Of a stretch of DNA of 64,000 nucleotides, positions 9,301 through 16,017 are shown in pieces; positions within the stretch are counted from its first letter, which is position 1; each line of letters opens with the position of its first letter. The notes under the pieces are model-generated. The model did no database searches. It was given only the letters and a program-made list of their open reading frames with translations, and had not been told where the DNA came from. Source of the stretch: VGWG01 sp964580075 (GTDB taxonomy: Bacteria; Verrucomicrobiota; Kiritimatiellia; RFP12; JAAYNR01). Made by a program: the position numbers and the translations under genes. The DNA is taken from NCBI GenBank assembly GCA_964580075.1, contig CAZOJL010000004.1, positions 1 to 64,000 of the forward strand, written 5' to 3'.

Positions 9301-10503
9301 AAAGTTCAATTCTTCCGGGCACTTCAAGATACCCCAGGGCACGTAGATCACTTTCTTGTCGGGCCAGCGCTGCTTGACCTCCTCGCACAATCGCCTCACG
9401 AAATCGCCCATGATCAGCGCATCGCCGCCCTTGGCGGACATCTTCCGGCAGGTTTCGCAACAGCAGGCGGAGACCAGCGAGTTATTGCCCAGATCCATGC
9501 AGGGCCAGAGGGTGACGCTGGAGCGTGTGATGCCGCCGATATACGTGCCTTTGCCGCCCTTGTCCCCCCACGCCCGTTCCAGATTATCGACATAGCAGGC
9601 GATCAACTCCGGCGCGCTGTAGCAGAACGTCTCGAAATTCCGGCTTTCGTCTTCACGGATCGCAAACAGGGCCTCGTGGGTTCGCAGCGTGGTGTTCATG
9701 AATTCGTAGATGCGCGCGCCTTGTTGCACGGCCTCATACGGCCAACTGTTGCCCTGGCGGAGCAGCCGGAAGTGATCGCCCAGCCAGAGCGTCTCCGAGC
9801 CCTCGGCGCCGGCGCCGGGAGGCATCTGGAGAATTTGTTCGTCGCACGAGCGCGCCTGCAGCCAGTACCAGTCCTGGTACATTCGCCGATAGGAAAACAC
9901 AGGCTGATCGTGGTAGTGAAGCGGAGGAATGGCGAGCGAGGTGTAGGGCAGGATGGAGCGTCCGCCGTAGGGCGTTGGCCAGTACCAGCGGACCCCTGCA
10001 AACCGCTCCAGGAAATCCGCCACAGCCCAGGCCAGCCCGTCGCCGCCCCGCGTGCTTCCCACGAGATAAATGCGGTTGGGGGCGGTCTTGATGACAAACC
10101 CCTCGACCGGGATCTGGGTGGCGTCGATGCCGGCCTGACGCGCCTCCTCGCAATCCCCGATCACAATGGCCGGCTGGTCCGCTGCGGGAAGGTTCGTCAC
10201 GATGGACAGGTCTGCCCCGGTGGCGATTTTGATCGTGTCGACCAGTTGGTCGACCAGTTGCTTGAGCACGGGCGGGTGATCCCCGGATCTTCTGGGTGTC
10301 CAGTTCCAGAGCGCCGTTGCCTGGGGGTTGGCCATGCAGACCACGGTCTTCGCAACCCCATCGCGCACAATCTCGACGGGCGGATGCTTCGGCGCCTTCA
10401 GCCACGTCACGGGAGTCAGGTCGCGCGGTTTGAGATCCACTTCAGCCACAGTCTGGAGCGCCATCGCAGCCGTCAATGATGTAACCACAACGAGTCTTTT
10501 CAT
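6307..10503 (-). CDS. Secreted DUF4838 / FGE-like / CBM9-like three-part fusion protein
   Basis: The 1398-aa protein starts with a signal peptide (MKRLVVVTSLTAAMALQTVAE) behind a good ribosome site (GGAGG, 6 nt from the ATG). Residues about 25-600 form a DUF4838 region, a domain found in polysaccharide-utilisation contexts. A beta-rich segment (about 620-785) leads into an FGE-sulfatase/SUMF1-type domain (about 785-1165) containing FYCMRYEVTRGQFTAFLN, MTELEYEKASRG, LDLSGNVREQV and GWRGARTA. The C terminus from about 1186 (RIDGDLDEW) resembles CBM9-like carbohydrate-binding domains. The FGE-like part shows no Cys where catalytic FGEs carry theirs, so a binding rather than maturation role is likelier. 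It is paralogous to the shorter gene at 36301-37800. It probably acts outside the cell or in the periplasm on glycans; the activity is unknown. Confidence 0.75.
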   Translation of the reverse strand: MKRLVVVTSLTAAMALQTVAEVDLKPRDLTPVTWLKAPKHPPVEIVRDGVAKTVVCMANPQATALWNWTPRRSGDHPPVLKQLVDQLVDTIKIATGADLSIVTNLPAADQPAIVIGDCEEARQAGIDATQIPVEGFVIKTAPNRIYLVGSTRGGDGLAWAVADFLERFAGVRWYWPTPYGGRSILPYTSLAIPPLHYHDQPVFSYRRMYQDWYWLQARSCDEQILQMPPGAGAEGSETLWLGDHFRLLRQGNSWPYEAVQQGARIYEFMNTTLRTHEALFAIREDESRNFETFCYSAPELIACYVDNLERAWGDKGGKGTYIGGITRSSVTLWPCMDLGNNSLVSACCCETCRKMSAKGGDALIMGDFVRRLCEEVKQRWPDKKVIYVPWGILKCPEELNFPDNLVVASLDLGTMGLLHQPVIRQEQEGLLRAWAEKSGRPVTMWIDFAGPGDWTYGPVQFPHLVKEFYQTNRNRLDGGMVLSYGAACFVTAAPTYYVWNRALWNPDLDVDATLDEMCKRLFGAGAASARELLRLECDRWQKTALSRPLRLAEQRVPPKLFREIWPADVVARMKELRDQALEDIERSDNTAARRAFLYWTWSFDAFVAYADSLDDTTPQPDAAAATTSVEEAATARFRGGPAENNQIRIDRVRVEKGTAEEQSTVRFDLAWGDTWRADWKEPAATGVTGQEMPVESWSAAWVFAKYRLPGREKDGYFPATLASDRAAHTAPEEAALDVGLTGGKGMGAFIYRAGSGQGPLDLTDVSLSWLSGADGVTNPAEADLKVFAIEMVYVPRGAFTVGSGGAESGSFTDGSWTDGDTIPFRVDADWSGPVAEGSTARRIGGAPGRLWGVSEFGPDTIGPEGALVNGYPTGYEPFYCMRYEVTRGQFTAFLNTLSSAAFAATSSGDSSHAGATYTAVGRYALSGVWPNFTAAKPYQACNLLSWWDSAQFAAWSGLRPMTELEYEKASRGPRQPAPNAFAWGTTAIARTEYTATGEGTSAERMAGNDDPGIGNAHYELTMPAYFGGPTRGGVSAIPGSPMRAGVFATSESGRVAAGASYWGILDLSGNVREQVVTVGNARGRRFEGSHGAGTVNVPADWPPISGSDLASGTGYRGGFFGDLNSPLRTSDRSRAVFKHREASFSRESRSEANGWRGARTAPDAVAGSAAEPPVAVETPRRMPRLTQAVRIDGDLDEWGKAPKAPQEAFDTLPGRPSLVRRSLFQVYPEDRRRPPGRQLLWEGPEDLGVRAWWGSDGDALCLAAEVTDDKHFNRQTGGMIWNGDALQVGVAMTNGVEWNVGLALTANGLVFHPFVGNGDSLTQSAQYAVVRDDAAKTTRYELRLPLADIGLKPGEPFGFNIVFLDDDDGNGQRYWMQLAKGLAGRRDLASYPRFVLDE

Positions 10504-10549
10504 GATTGGCCTCCGGAGGGTAATAACACTTACTTAAGGGACTTTTGCC

Positions 10550-10561
10550 TGAGAATTGCTG
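10550..10561. repeat. Solitary A/B-type terminal repeat (TGAGAATTGCTG)
   Basis: This is an exact copy of the right-hand 12-bp terminus of family A elements, standing alone in the 65-bp gap between two minus-strand genes. No partner terminus or hexamer core is present. It may be a remnant left by excision or deletion, or a chance match. Confidence 0.45.
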
Positions 10562-10568
10562 AAGCCGA

Positions 10569-11990
10569 TTACGCTGTTCCCGACGGCACCTCAACCAGTT
10601 CACAGTCGTCGAACCAGGCATCGCCTGTTCCGTCGACGCAGAGCTTGACCAGCAGGAACGGATTATCCGGGGCGGGCTGGAATTCGATCGTCAGTTTCGT
10701 CCAGCCGGTCGTGCCGCTGATGCCCGCGCTGCGCCGCGTGGCCCGCACGTCGTTCCAATTCAACAGACAATCGTCCACGGCAACCGAGGCTTCGCCATCG
10801 GTCAGCTCTGTTTTGACCCAGGCGCTGAGACGGTAGCGTTTGGCCGTCTCGCCGTAGGTTGCGGTGCCGGACCGATTGGGCGTTCCCGCGACGGGCTGGC
10901 CGCGCCCCATACCCGAGACTTTTAACGAAACGGTCCCCGAATGCCCTTGCGTGCGATCCACGATCACGTTCCTCCAGGTGGACCCATTGTAGACTTCGTC
11001 ACCATTGATTCCATGCTCGAAATCGTTCACGACGCCAAGCCGGAACCCGGGCTGGTTGCTGGGGCCGGCATTCTGCGATGCTGCCCGGCCCTCCAGCGCC
11101 TCCGCCACAGCGGCGGGAATCGAGAGAAAACGGTAGCGGGCGCGGAGGTGGTGGTGACCGTCGGCTTCCGGCGTCGCGGGCACCTTGGCTTGAATGCCCA
11201 GGTCATACCACAAGTCACAGGTTGCCATCCGCACGGCGCCGTTTACCTCTTCCAGCGCCACAAACGGGTTCATATCCGGCTCGCGCACGAATCCGGTGAA
11301 TCCGTTGGAGGCCAGAGGCACACGCGGGTAGTTCAATGGATTGTGATAAAACCACGTGATCGTGTCGCCCCCTGCGCCGTTCAGCACCTTCTGCCAGCGC
11401 TTGCGGCTGTCGTGGGAGACCGACACCCCGCCCGCCAGCAGGTTGCAGAACTCAACCCAATTCGGTTTCGTCATGACGCAATGCATCGCGCAGTGCCACA
11501 CATAACCGAGTGTGGCGTCCCATACCAGGCGAAACGAGCCCTCGCCCGTCGCGCCGCAGGCGAGTTCCGTGGTGGTGTTGAAGGCGAGCACGGGCCCTTC
11601 TCGCGTCACGAAATCAAGCCGGGAAACCGCATTCGGTGATTGCCAGAGCGGCGCGTTGATGGAAATCTTGGCGCCCACGAGCGTCGCCCAGTGGTGGAAA
11701 GGCGGGATCGTGTAATCACCCGTCGGCTCACCCTCCGCGGGCGGCGCGAAGCGGAACATTTCGATCTCCTTGTTCCAACTCTGGATCAAACCGATCTTAT
11801 GAGCTCCGTCGAAAATCCAGTACCATTCGGTCCCCTCGGCATGCGGTGCGGGAGGAAATGACACGAGATGGAAATGGGGTTGGTACGCCCGTTCCGGAAG
11901 CTGCCGCCACGCGGGCACCGTTTCGAGGACCTGCTGAAGCTGTCCGCCGGGTGTCCCCGGGCCGGTGTCGTGAGGGGAAGATGAGATCAT
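10569..11990 (-). CDS. Unknown protein with C-terminal carbohydrate-binding-like beta-sandwich
   Basis: I do not recognise the main part of this 473-aa protein. No signal peptide or membrane helix is visible. The N-terminal two thirds is rich in Trp, His and Tyr (PFHHWATLVG, YVWHCAMHCVMTKPNWVEF). The C-terminal 150 residues, from about FRLGVVNDFEHG to WFDDCELVEV, look like a CBM4/9-type jelly roll. ATG 11990 is preferred over an in-frame ATG at 12122 because AGGAG lies about 10 nt upstream of it and because the longer form would start upstream of the likely promoter and operator. It lies directly upstream of the large DUF4838 gene on the same strand and may form an operon with it. Confidence 0.6.
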   Translation of the reverse strand: MISSSPHDTGPGTPGGQLQQVLETVPAWRQLPERAYQPHFHLVSFPPAPHAEGTEWYWIFDGAHKIGLIQSWNKEIEMFRFAPPAEGEPTGDYTIPPFHHWATLVGAKISINAPLWQSPNAVSRLDFVTREGPVLAFNTTTELACGATGEGSFRLVWDATLGYVWHCAMHCVMTKPNWVEFCNLLAGGVSVSHDSRKRWQKVLNGAGGDTITWFYHNPLNYPRVPLASNGFTGFVREPDMNPFVALEEVNGAVRMATCDLWYDLGIQAKVPATPEADGHHHLRARYRFLSIPAAVAEALEGRAASQNAGPSNQPGFRLGVVNDFEHGINGDEVYNGSTWRNVIVDRTQGHSGTVSLKVSGMGRGQPVAGTPNRSGTATYGETAKRYRLSAWVKTELTDGEASVAVDDCLLNWNDVRATRRSAGISGTTGWTKLTIEFQPAPDNPFLLVKLCVDGTGDAWFDDCELVEVPSGTA

Positions 11991-12070
11991 TCCGTTTGGC
12001 TCCTGAAAAAATGCGTGCGCGACCCTGCGCCCCGCAAAAAATTTAACACCAGCATCCCATAGGCTCACCC

Positions 12071-12081
12071 GGAAACGTTCC
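12071..12081. promoter_or_regulatory. Candidate LacI-family operator (GGAAACGTTCC)
   Basis: This imperfect palindrome with a central ACGT resembles LacI/GalR-family operators (consensus-like GAAACGTTTC). It lies about 20 bp downstream of the putative -10 box of the unknown gene at 10569-11990, where a bound repressor would block transcription. A LacI-family gene lies at 38727-39737. Regulation by that protein is inference. Confidence 0.45.
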
Positions 12082-12101
12082 AGTTCCCGCAGTTGGTATC
12101 T

Positions 12102-12129
12102 ATTATACGGGTGGGGTGACAAAGATCAA
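12102..12129 (-). promoter_or_regulatory. Putative sigma-70-type promoter for gene 10569-11990
   Basis: On the minus strand there is a -35-like TTGATC (12124-12129), a 16-bp spacer and a perfect -10 TATAAT (12102-12107). The predicted start near 12095 lies just upstream of the ACGT palindrome and about 105 nt before ATG 11990. Confidence 0.5.
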
Positions 12130-12139
12130 CCCCAAAAAC

Positions 12140-12263
12140 CAGCAATTCTAACACTGGCAGCCGCTATCGGGATCCAAATCGGGATCGGGACCGAAATCGA
12201 CGAGAAAACAAGGAATTCGACCCCGAACCCGATAGCGATTTCGATTTCGACTGGTCGGATGTG
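12140..12263 (+). repeat. Hexamer-stem palindromic element B1 (right end lost)
   Basis: It begins with the same terminal sequence as families A and B (CAGCAATTCTAA at 12140-12151) and then follows element B2 (24216-24352) closely: CGCTATCGGGATCC, an ATCGGG hexamer arm, a loop with GACGAGAAAAC, and the complementary arm ending CTGGTCGGATGTG. After about 12263 the sequence diverges and no matching right terminus is present. It lies between the 3-prime end of the PLD gene and the promoter of the unknown gene, ending 11 bp from the -35 box. Confidence 0.7.
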
Positions 12264-12303
12264 ATACTATTCCCCTGTCCCCGCTGCTGTTCTAACCGTG
12301 ATG

Positions 12304-13770
12304 CTACCAGGTGCAGAGGCCGGTGGCCTCTTGGAGGCGATAGCGGAACACGCGCCAGCGGGAGTCATCCCGGAATGCTTCATAGTCGGTCGTGAGAGCG
12401 CAGCCGTCGGCGTTCGTCCACAGCCGGTCGACATAGGCGGCTGCTTCGGTCAGCGCTGGCGTGGCCCCAGGGCCCGAGACCCGCACGTCGGTCTCCAGAT
12501 TGTAGTTCCGCACGTTCCGGCGCGTGAAGTTGGCCGAACCGGTCAGCAGGTCGGCGGTGCCGTCGCGCTTCTTGACCAGCAGCATCTTGGCGTGCATCTG
12601 CTCGCCGCGGGTCACCGCCCAGCGGACGGAAACGCCCGCAGCGGTCAGTTCGCGTGCCGCCTGCCGGTTCGGCATGCCGTTCTTCTCCCGGCCGAAGGCG
12701 TCCTTATTCGGGTCGAGCACCACGCGCATCGCCACGTCGCGACGCGCCGCCGCTTTCAGGGCACGGAGGATCGGTCGGTCGGCGAGATAGAACATCACCA
12801 GGTCCAGGGAGTCCCCCTTTCCCGCCGTTCTGATCATGGCTTCGGCCGCGTCGGCGATCGCTTCCTCCGTGATCACCTGCACCCGCACGGCGTTTGTCGG
12901 CACCGGGTCCGGTCCTGCGCCGGCCGGGTTGGTCGGCACCGCGCTCAACAACGAAACCCGGCTGCCGCTCATGTTCAGGACCGCCTGCTCCGACTCCAGG
13001 ACCGACCGCGCGGCCGGACCGTTGAAGACGACCCCAACGTTCGAGTGGACGCTGCTGCCGTCGTGCGGGTTGGCCGACGTGACCAAGGCGTACAACGCGT
13101 CGCCCGCGTCGGCGACCACCACCTTGCGGTGGTTAGCCTTGAAGTTGAGCAGCGCCAGCCAACTGCGCACGGTTACCTCGCCCTCGCCGAACGGGTTGGC
13201 CACCCAGCCGCCCGTGCTGCTGTTGCCCCACGGTTTGAAGAACAGCCGCCACACGCTCGACCACGCCGTGTTGCTGTCGCGCAGCCGGCCCAAGCGGGTG
13301 ATGACGACCTCGACGCCGGCCTCTTGCAGACGTAGCAGGTGGCCGGCCTCGAGCCCGCCGTAGACCGTGTTCACCGGATCCGTGATCAGCACGGCCAGAA
13401 ATTCAGGCGCCGCGCGCTTGCGGGCGATCAGGGCGGAGGTCAGCTCCTCGCACAAATGCCGATTCGGCGGCGGGCCTTCGCCGATAAACGCGTTGAAGAG
13501 GAACATGTCGACCACCGCCAGATGGTCGGCCTTGCCGATCATAGCGAAGGCCTCGTCGAAAATATGCTGGTCGATCTGACGCGTGCCCGCGTCGTCAAGA
13601 CAAGTCTGGTCGTACAGGAAGCGGACATCCGAAGCGGGCAGGAGGTCGCTGCTGTAGGAGAGTCCCTTGGGCAGGGGCTTCACCGCGTGGTAACAGCAGC
13701 CCGGCACAGCCGCCAGCCAGGCCAACGCCACACCGATGTTTAACAAGAGCCGCACGCGGATGTCGGACAT
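12304..13770 (-). CDS. Phospholipase D-family lipoprotein (cardiolipin synthase-like)
   Basis: The 488-aa protein has an N-terminal hydrophobic segment ending in a lipobox-like AAVPGCC (C25 or C26), so it is probably a lipoprotein. Two PLD-type HKD motifs are visible: NHRKVVVADAGD near residue 213 followed by TSAN, and MHAKMLLVKKRDG near residue 391 followed by TGSANFTRRN. Paired HxK motifs form the catalytic site of PLD-superfamily phosphatidyltransferases and hydrolases such as cardiolipin synthase. The lipoprotein anchor is unusual for cytoplasmic-side Cls enzymes, so it may act on phospholipid at the periplasmic face. It appears monocistronic. The exact substrate is unknown. Confidence 0.75.
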   Translation of the reverse strand: MSDIRVRLLLNIGVALAWLAAVPGCCYHAVKPLPKGLSYSSDLLPASDVRFLYDQTCLDDAGTRQIDQHIFDEAFAMIGKADHLAVVDMFLFNAFIGEGPPPNRHLCEELTSALIARKRAAPEFLAVLITDPVNTVYGGLEAGHLLRLQEAGVEVVITRLGRLRDSNTAWSSVWRLFFKPWGNSSTGGWVANPFGEGEVTVRSWLALLNFKANHRKVVVADAGDALYALVTSANPHDGSSVHSNVGVVFNGPAARSVLESEQAVLNMSGSRVSLLSAVPTNPAGAGPDPVPTNAVRVQVITEEAIADAAEAMIRTAGKGDSLDLVMFYLADRPILRALKAAARRDVAMRVVLDPNKDAFGREKNGMPNRQAARELTAAGVSVRWAVTRGEQMHAKMLLVKKRDGTADLLTGSANFTRRNVRNYNLETDVRVSGPGATPALTEAAAYVDRLWTNADGCALTTDYEAFRDDSRWRVFRYRLQEATGLCTW

Positions 13771-13841
13771 GAAACAATTCTCATGAGTTAGAGATTCTAA
13801 TAATTGATGATACCCTTTTTCTGTCCCTCAGTTTTTGCAGG

Positions 13842-13875
13842 CAGTTTATCAGAGATCGCGGCTGGCGTCAGCAAT
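13842..13875. repeat. 34-bp repeat also found upstream of the AraC gene (15478-15511)
   Basis: The segment from CAGTTTATC to GTCAGCAAT matches 15478-15511 with two mismatches. The second copy lies directly upstream of the AraC start codon. Here it runs into the left terminus of element A2, with CAGCAAT shared between the two, suggesting duplication or insertion at this heptamer. Confidence 0.6.
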
Positions 13876-13986
13876 TCTAATTATGGGGCGATTGAGTCAT
13901 CGGGGTCGGTATCGGAATCGGGGTCGAATTTCCGTTTGTTTTATTGATACCGATACCGACGCCGATGGTCCCCTCTCCAAAATGAG
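13869..13986 (+). repeat. Hexamer-stem palindromic element A2 (right end truncated)
   Basis: It has the left terminus CAGCAATTCTAA, then the family A core with four hexamers per arm (CGGGGT, CGGTAT, CGGAAT, CGGGGT on the left and the complementary set on the right), ending CTCCAAAATGAG. The last eight bases of the right terminus are missing. A1 and A3 have five or six units per arm, so the arms lengthen or shorten together. It lies about 100 bp upstream of the PLD lipoprotein gene, on the 5-prime side. Confidence 0.75.
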
Positions 13987-14087
13987 CCAGACAAGGGGAG
14001 GGCCTTCTGTCAAACCTGCTTCACACGAAGTCACGAAGGCAGAATGCCGATGGAAGGGGATGGGCGATTTGGGGTTGGAAGAGAAGA

Positions 14088-14159
14088 TTTCTCGCCAAGA
14101 CGCAGAGCGCGCAAAGAATCAGTTTTGTATCCCGTGAAATGGGCGATCTTGGCGAGAAA
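14088..14159. repeat. 12-bp inverted repeat with 48-bp loop
   Basis: TTTCTCGCCAAG (14088-14099) pairs exactly with CTTGGCGAGAAA (14148-14159). The loop includes GACGCAGAGCGCGCAAAG, a motif type seen in intergenic repeats of many environmental genomes. No gene lies between 13771 and 14312; the whole stretch consists of repeats. Confidence 0.55.
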
Positions 14160-14196
14160 GAATGTCCCCGATCAGGACTGACGGAAGGTCCGTCCC

Positions 14197-14329
14197 GAAT
14201 GGCGCTAAATTAAGGGGCTATTGCCATCTTAATCGTAATCCTAATCTTGATCTTAATCTTCTGGTGGAGAACGGATTACGATTACGATTACGATTATGAT
14301 CGGAAGCATCGCTTAACTTAGGGCCATTC
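14197..14329 (+). mobile_element. Hexamer-stem palindromic element C1 (TAATCN/GATTAC type)
   Basis: This 133-bp element is bounded by 18-bp terminal inverted repeats, GAATGGCGCTAAATTAAG (14197-14214) and CTTAACTTAGGGCCATTC (14312-14329), with two mismatches. One arm has five or six TAATCN hexamers, the other GATTAC repeated, with CTGGTGGAGAACG between. It is the same family as C2 (16018-16204) in opposite orientation but nine hexamers shorter. GGTCCGTCCC (14187-14196) and GGCCCGTCCC (14331-14340) flank it as near-direct repeats. It lies downstream of the AraC gene. Confidence 0.75.
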
Positions 14330-14360
14330 GGGCCCGTCCCTTGTCTACCCAGTTGAGCGT

Positions 14361-14535
14361 CTCTATCGTTGTCGCAATCTTTGTCGCAATGATCGAGACA
14401 ACGATTATGACAACGATGGGAGAACGACAACGATTGGGACAACGATTATGACAACGATGGAAGACCGGTGGACGATTACGGGCGACGATTACGGGCGATG
14501 CGTTGTCCCGATCATTGTCGCGATCATTGTAGAGG
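14361..14535. repeat. Hexamer-stem palindromic repeat D1 (ATCGTTGTCGCA type)
   Basis: The left arm (TATCGTTGTCGCAATC) is complementary to right-hand segments such as GATTATGACAACGATGGG, with further ACGATTACGGGC and GATCATTGTC units beyond. It aligns with D3 (19498-19652) through GATGGGAGATCGGT and GACGATTACGGG. It is followed by GAGGCTGAGG and CCCGTCCCTTGCGGGG, a tail also found after D2. The AraC reading frame, after its frameshift, runs into this repeat. Confidence 0.65.
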
Positions 14536-15471
14536 CTGAGGGAATGCCCGTCCCTTGCGGGGTTTTGCGGGGTTCCTTTGTGCCCCCTGTGCCTCTGTGA
14601 GAGCTCTTTCTGGAGGCCCTGGCGATAGGCGCACGGCGATACGCCTACGACGCGTTTGAAGGTCGCGGCCAGATGGGCGGCGTCGTAGAAGCCCGGTGGC
14701 TTCTGCAATGACGGCGAGTTTCTGTCCGCCCAGGAGCAGCATCTTGGCCCGGTCCATCCGCAGCCGCATCCGGCGGGTCATGGGCGTCTCGCCGGTCTCC
14801 GCGTGGTAGCGGTGGGAGAGGGTCGAGATCGCGACGTTCACGTGCTTGGCCAGGTCCGCGCGCCCGACCGGACCGGCCAGGTGTTCTGACAGGTACGCGT
14901 CCGTCTCCCGAACCAGGTCGGACGGTGAAGCGGCCGGGGCGGGATGACCGATGAGCCGGGTCTCGGCCTCTTCGGTCGGCGTACTCTTGCGCAACAGGTC
15001 AATCAATCGGCAAAACGCCGCCTGAGCCTGCCAGAAGCCGTCATCCCCGCTTTGTTGCCCGATGCGCGCGATTTCTTCGATCAACGGCCCGGCGAGCCCC
15101 TCCGGATCCAGAAACCGGGCATAGCCGGCGCGCGGAGCGATCAGCCGGTCCAGCCCGGCTGCCTCGCCGCCCTGGAAGAATACAAAGGAGAAGTCGCACA
15201 GCGCCTGGCCGCCCGTGGAGTAATCCTCCCAATAGACGGTGCCCGGCGGATAGAGGTGCAGCGTCTGGGACAAACGCGGCCGCCAGGGGCGGGAAGGCGA
15301 CGCCACGCGGACGCGGCCTGCCGTGTTGGCAGCATAATCCACCACCCAGTGGGAATGGCGGAAACGACTCAGCCCGGTCAACTGCAGGATCATGCGCATG
15401 GCCGTGATCAGCGCGGGGGGGGCATCCTTCCCCAACACGACCCAATGGTGTCCGTACATGATGGACTTCAT
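14524..15471 (-). pseudogene. AraC-family transcriptional regulator, frameshifted in the HTH
   Basis: From ATG 15471 the frame encodes an AraC-type regulator: an N-terminal cupin-like sensing part (about residues 1-150) and a C-terminal double HTH (LAKHVNVAISTLSHRYHAET, then MTRRMRLRMDRAKMLLL). At about 14694-14696 the frame shifts. The expected continuation, FYDAAHLAATFKRVVGVSPC, lies in the next frame and ends near 14610. One extra base in a GGG run explains it. Both frames then read into repeat DNA (AGGCACAG-type repeat and D1), so the native stop has also been lost. An in-frame ATG at 15510 lies in the 34-bp repeat. It may be a real pseudogene or a sequencing error plus a repeat at the 3-prime end. 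Confidence 0.7.
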
Positions 15472-15477
15472 GACGGA

Positions 15478-15511
15478 CAGTTTACCAGAGATCGCGGCCG
15501 GCGTCAGCAAT
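15478..15511. repeat. 34-bp repeat, copy directly upstream of the AraC start
   Basis: It matches 13842-13875 with two mismatches. Because it covers the AraC upstream region it may carry promoter sequence; the other copy has no gene downstream. Confidence 0.55.
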
Positions 15512-15536
15512 GCAAATTTTCTGAACCATTCACCTT

Positions 15537-15632
15537 CGGCGCGGCGGGACGCCGCTGCCCTACCCGATTGCTTCGCGCTGATGGAACAGGGAATGCGCGC
15601 AGCGGGTAGGGCAGCGGCGTCCCGCCGCGCCG
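15537..15632. repeat. Perfect 30-bp inverted repeat hairpin
   Basis: The arms at 15537-15566 and 15603-15632 are exact reverse complements (GGCGGGACGCCGCTGCCC and onward) around a 36-nt loop. Thirty-two bases spanning part of the left arm and loop (15547-15578) recur exactly at 15865-15896. It lies in the non-coding stretch 15472-16705, which I read as repeats throughout. Confidence 0.8.
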
Positions 15633-15652
15633 CAGGCCAATGGAGAGGAGAA

Positions 15653-15674
15653 GGGTTTAGGGTTCAGGGTTCAG
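15653..15674 (+). repeat. GGGTTCA heptamer repeat
   Basis: Three units (GGGTTTA, GGGTTCA, GGGTTCA) run directly into palindromic repeat D2, exactly as a similar run at 19477-19498 precedes D3. The heptamers and the D palindrome therefore form one composite unit. Confidence 0.55.
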
Positions 15675-15748
15675 ATCGTTGTCGTAATCGTTGTCGAATG
15701 GATCGTTGTCGCAATCGTTGTCGACAATGATTATGACAACGATGGGAG
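15674..15748. repeat. Hexamer-stem palindromic repeat D2
   Basis: GATCGTTGTCGTAATCGTTG, then GATCGTTGTCGCAATCGTTG with a centre at GTCGAC, and the opposing arm ATGATTATGACAACGATGGG. It shares its left end with D3 and its right tail (GAGGCTGAGG then CCCGTCCCTTGCGGGG at 15761-15776) with D1. Confidence 0.65.
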
Positions 15749-15783
15749 GCTGAGGCATGGCCCGTCCCTTGCGGGGTATATTC

Positions 15784-15862
15784 GTACTCGTCTTCGTCCT
15801 CGTCCTCGATTTCACGATTCGAGGACGAGGACGACGACGAGGACGACGACGACGAGGACGAG
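15784..15862. repeat. Hexamer-stem palindromic repeat E (GAGGAC/GTCCTC type)
   Basis: The left arm TCGTCCTCGTCCTCGAT faces ATTCGAGGACGAGGACG and further GACGAC units across the short loop TTCACG. The design is the same as families A-D but built from GAGGAC and GACGAC units. It is followed at once by the 32-bp repeat 15865-15896. Confidence 0.65.
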
Positions 15863-15864
15863 AT

Positions 15865-15896
15865 GGACGCCGCTGCCCTACCCGATTGCTTCGCGC
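15865..15896 (+). repeat. 32-bp exact repeat of 15547-15578
   Basis: GGACGCCGCTGCCC through CTTCGCGC is identical to part of the hairpin at 15537-15632. This copy lacks the opposing arm. Confidence 0.7.
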
Positions 15897-16017
15897 CTAA
15901 TCGTAGACCGTACTCGCGTGCCACGGCGTAGCGCGTAGCGCGAAGACGGGTCGCCCGTAATCGTCAACCGAAACGGAGCAAAAGGAGAGGCAGATGAGGC
16001 GGATTCGGGACGGGTCT

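Noticed and set aside
7087..10479. Long open frame of over 1100 codons antisense to the DUF4838 fusion gene
   Set aside because: It is a GC-rich codon-position shadow: Arg/His/Pro/Gly-rich translation, no domain, while the minus-strand frame has signal peptide and domains.
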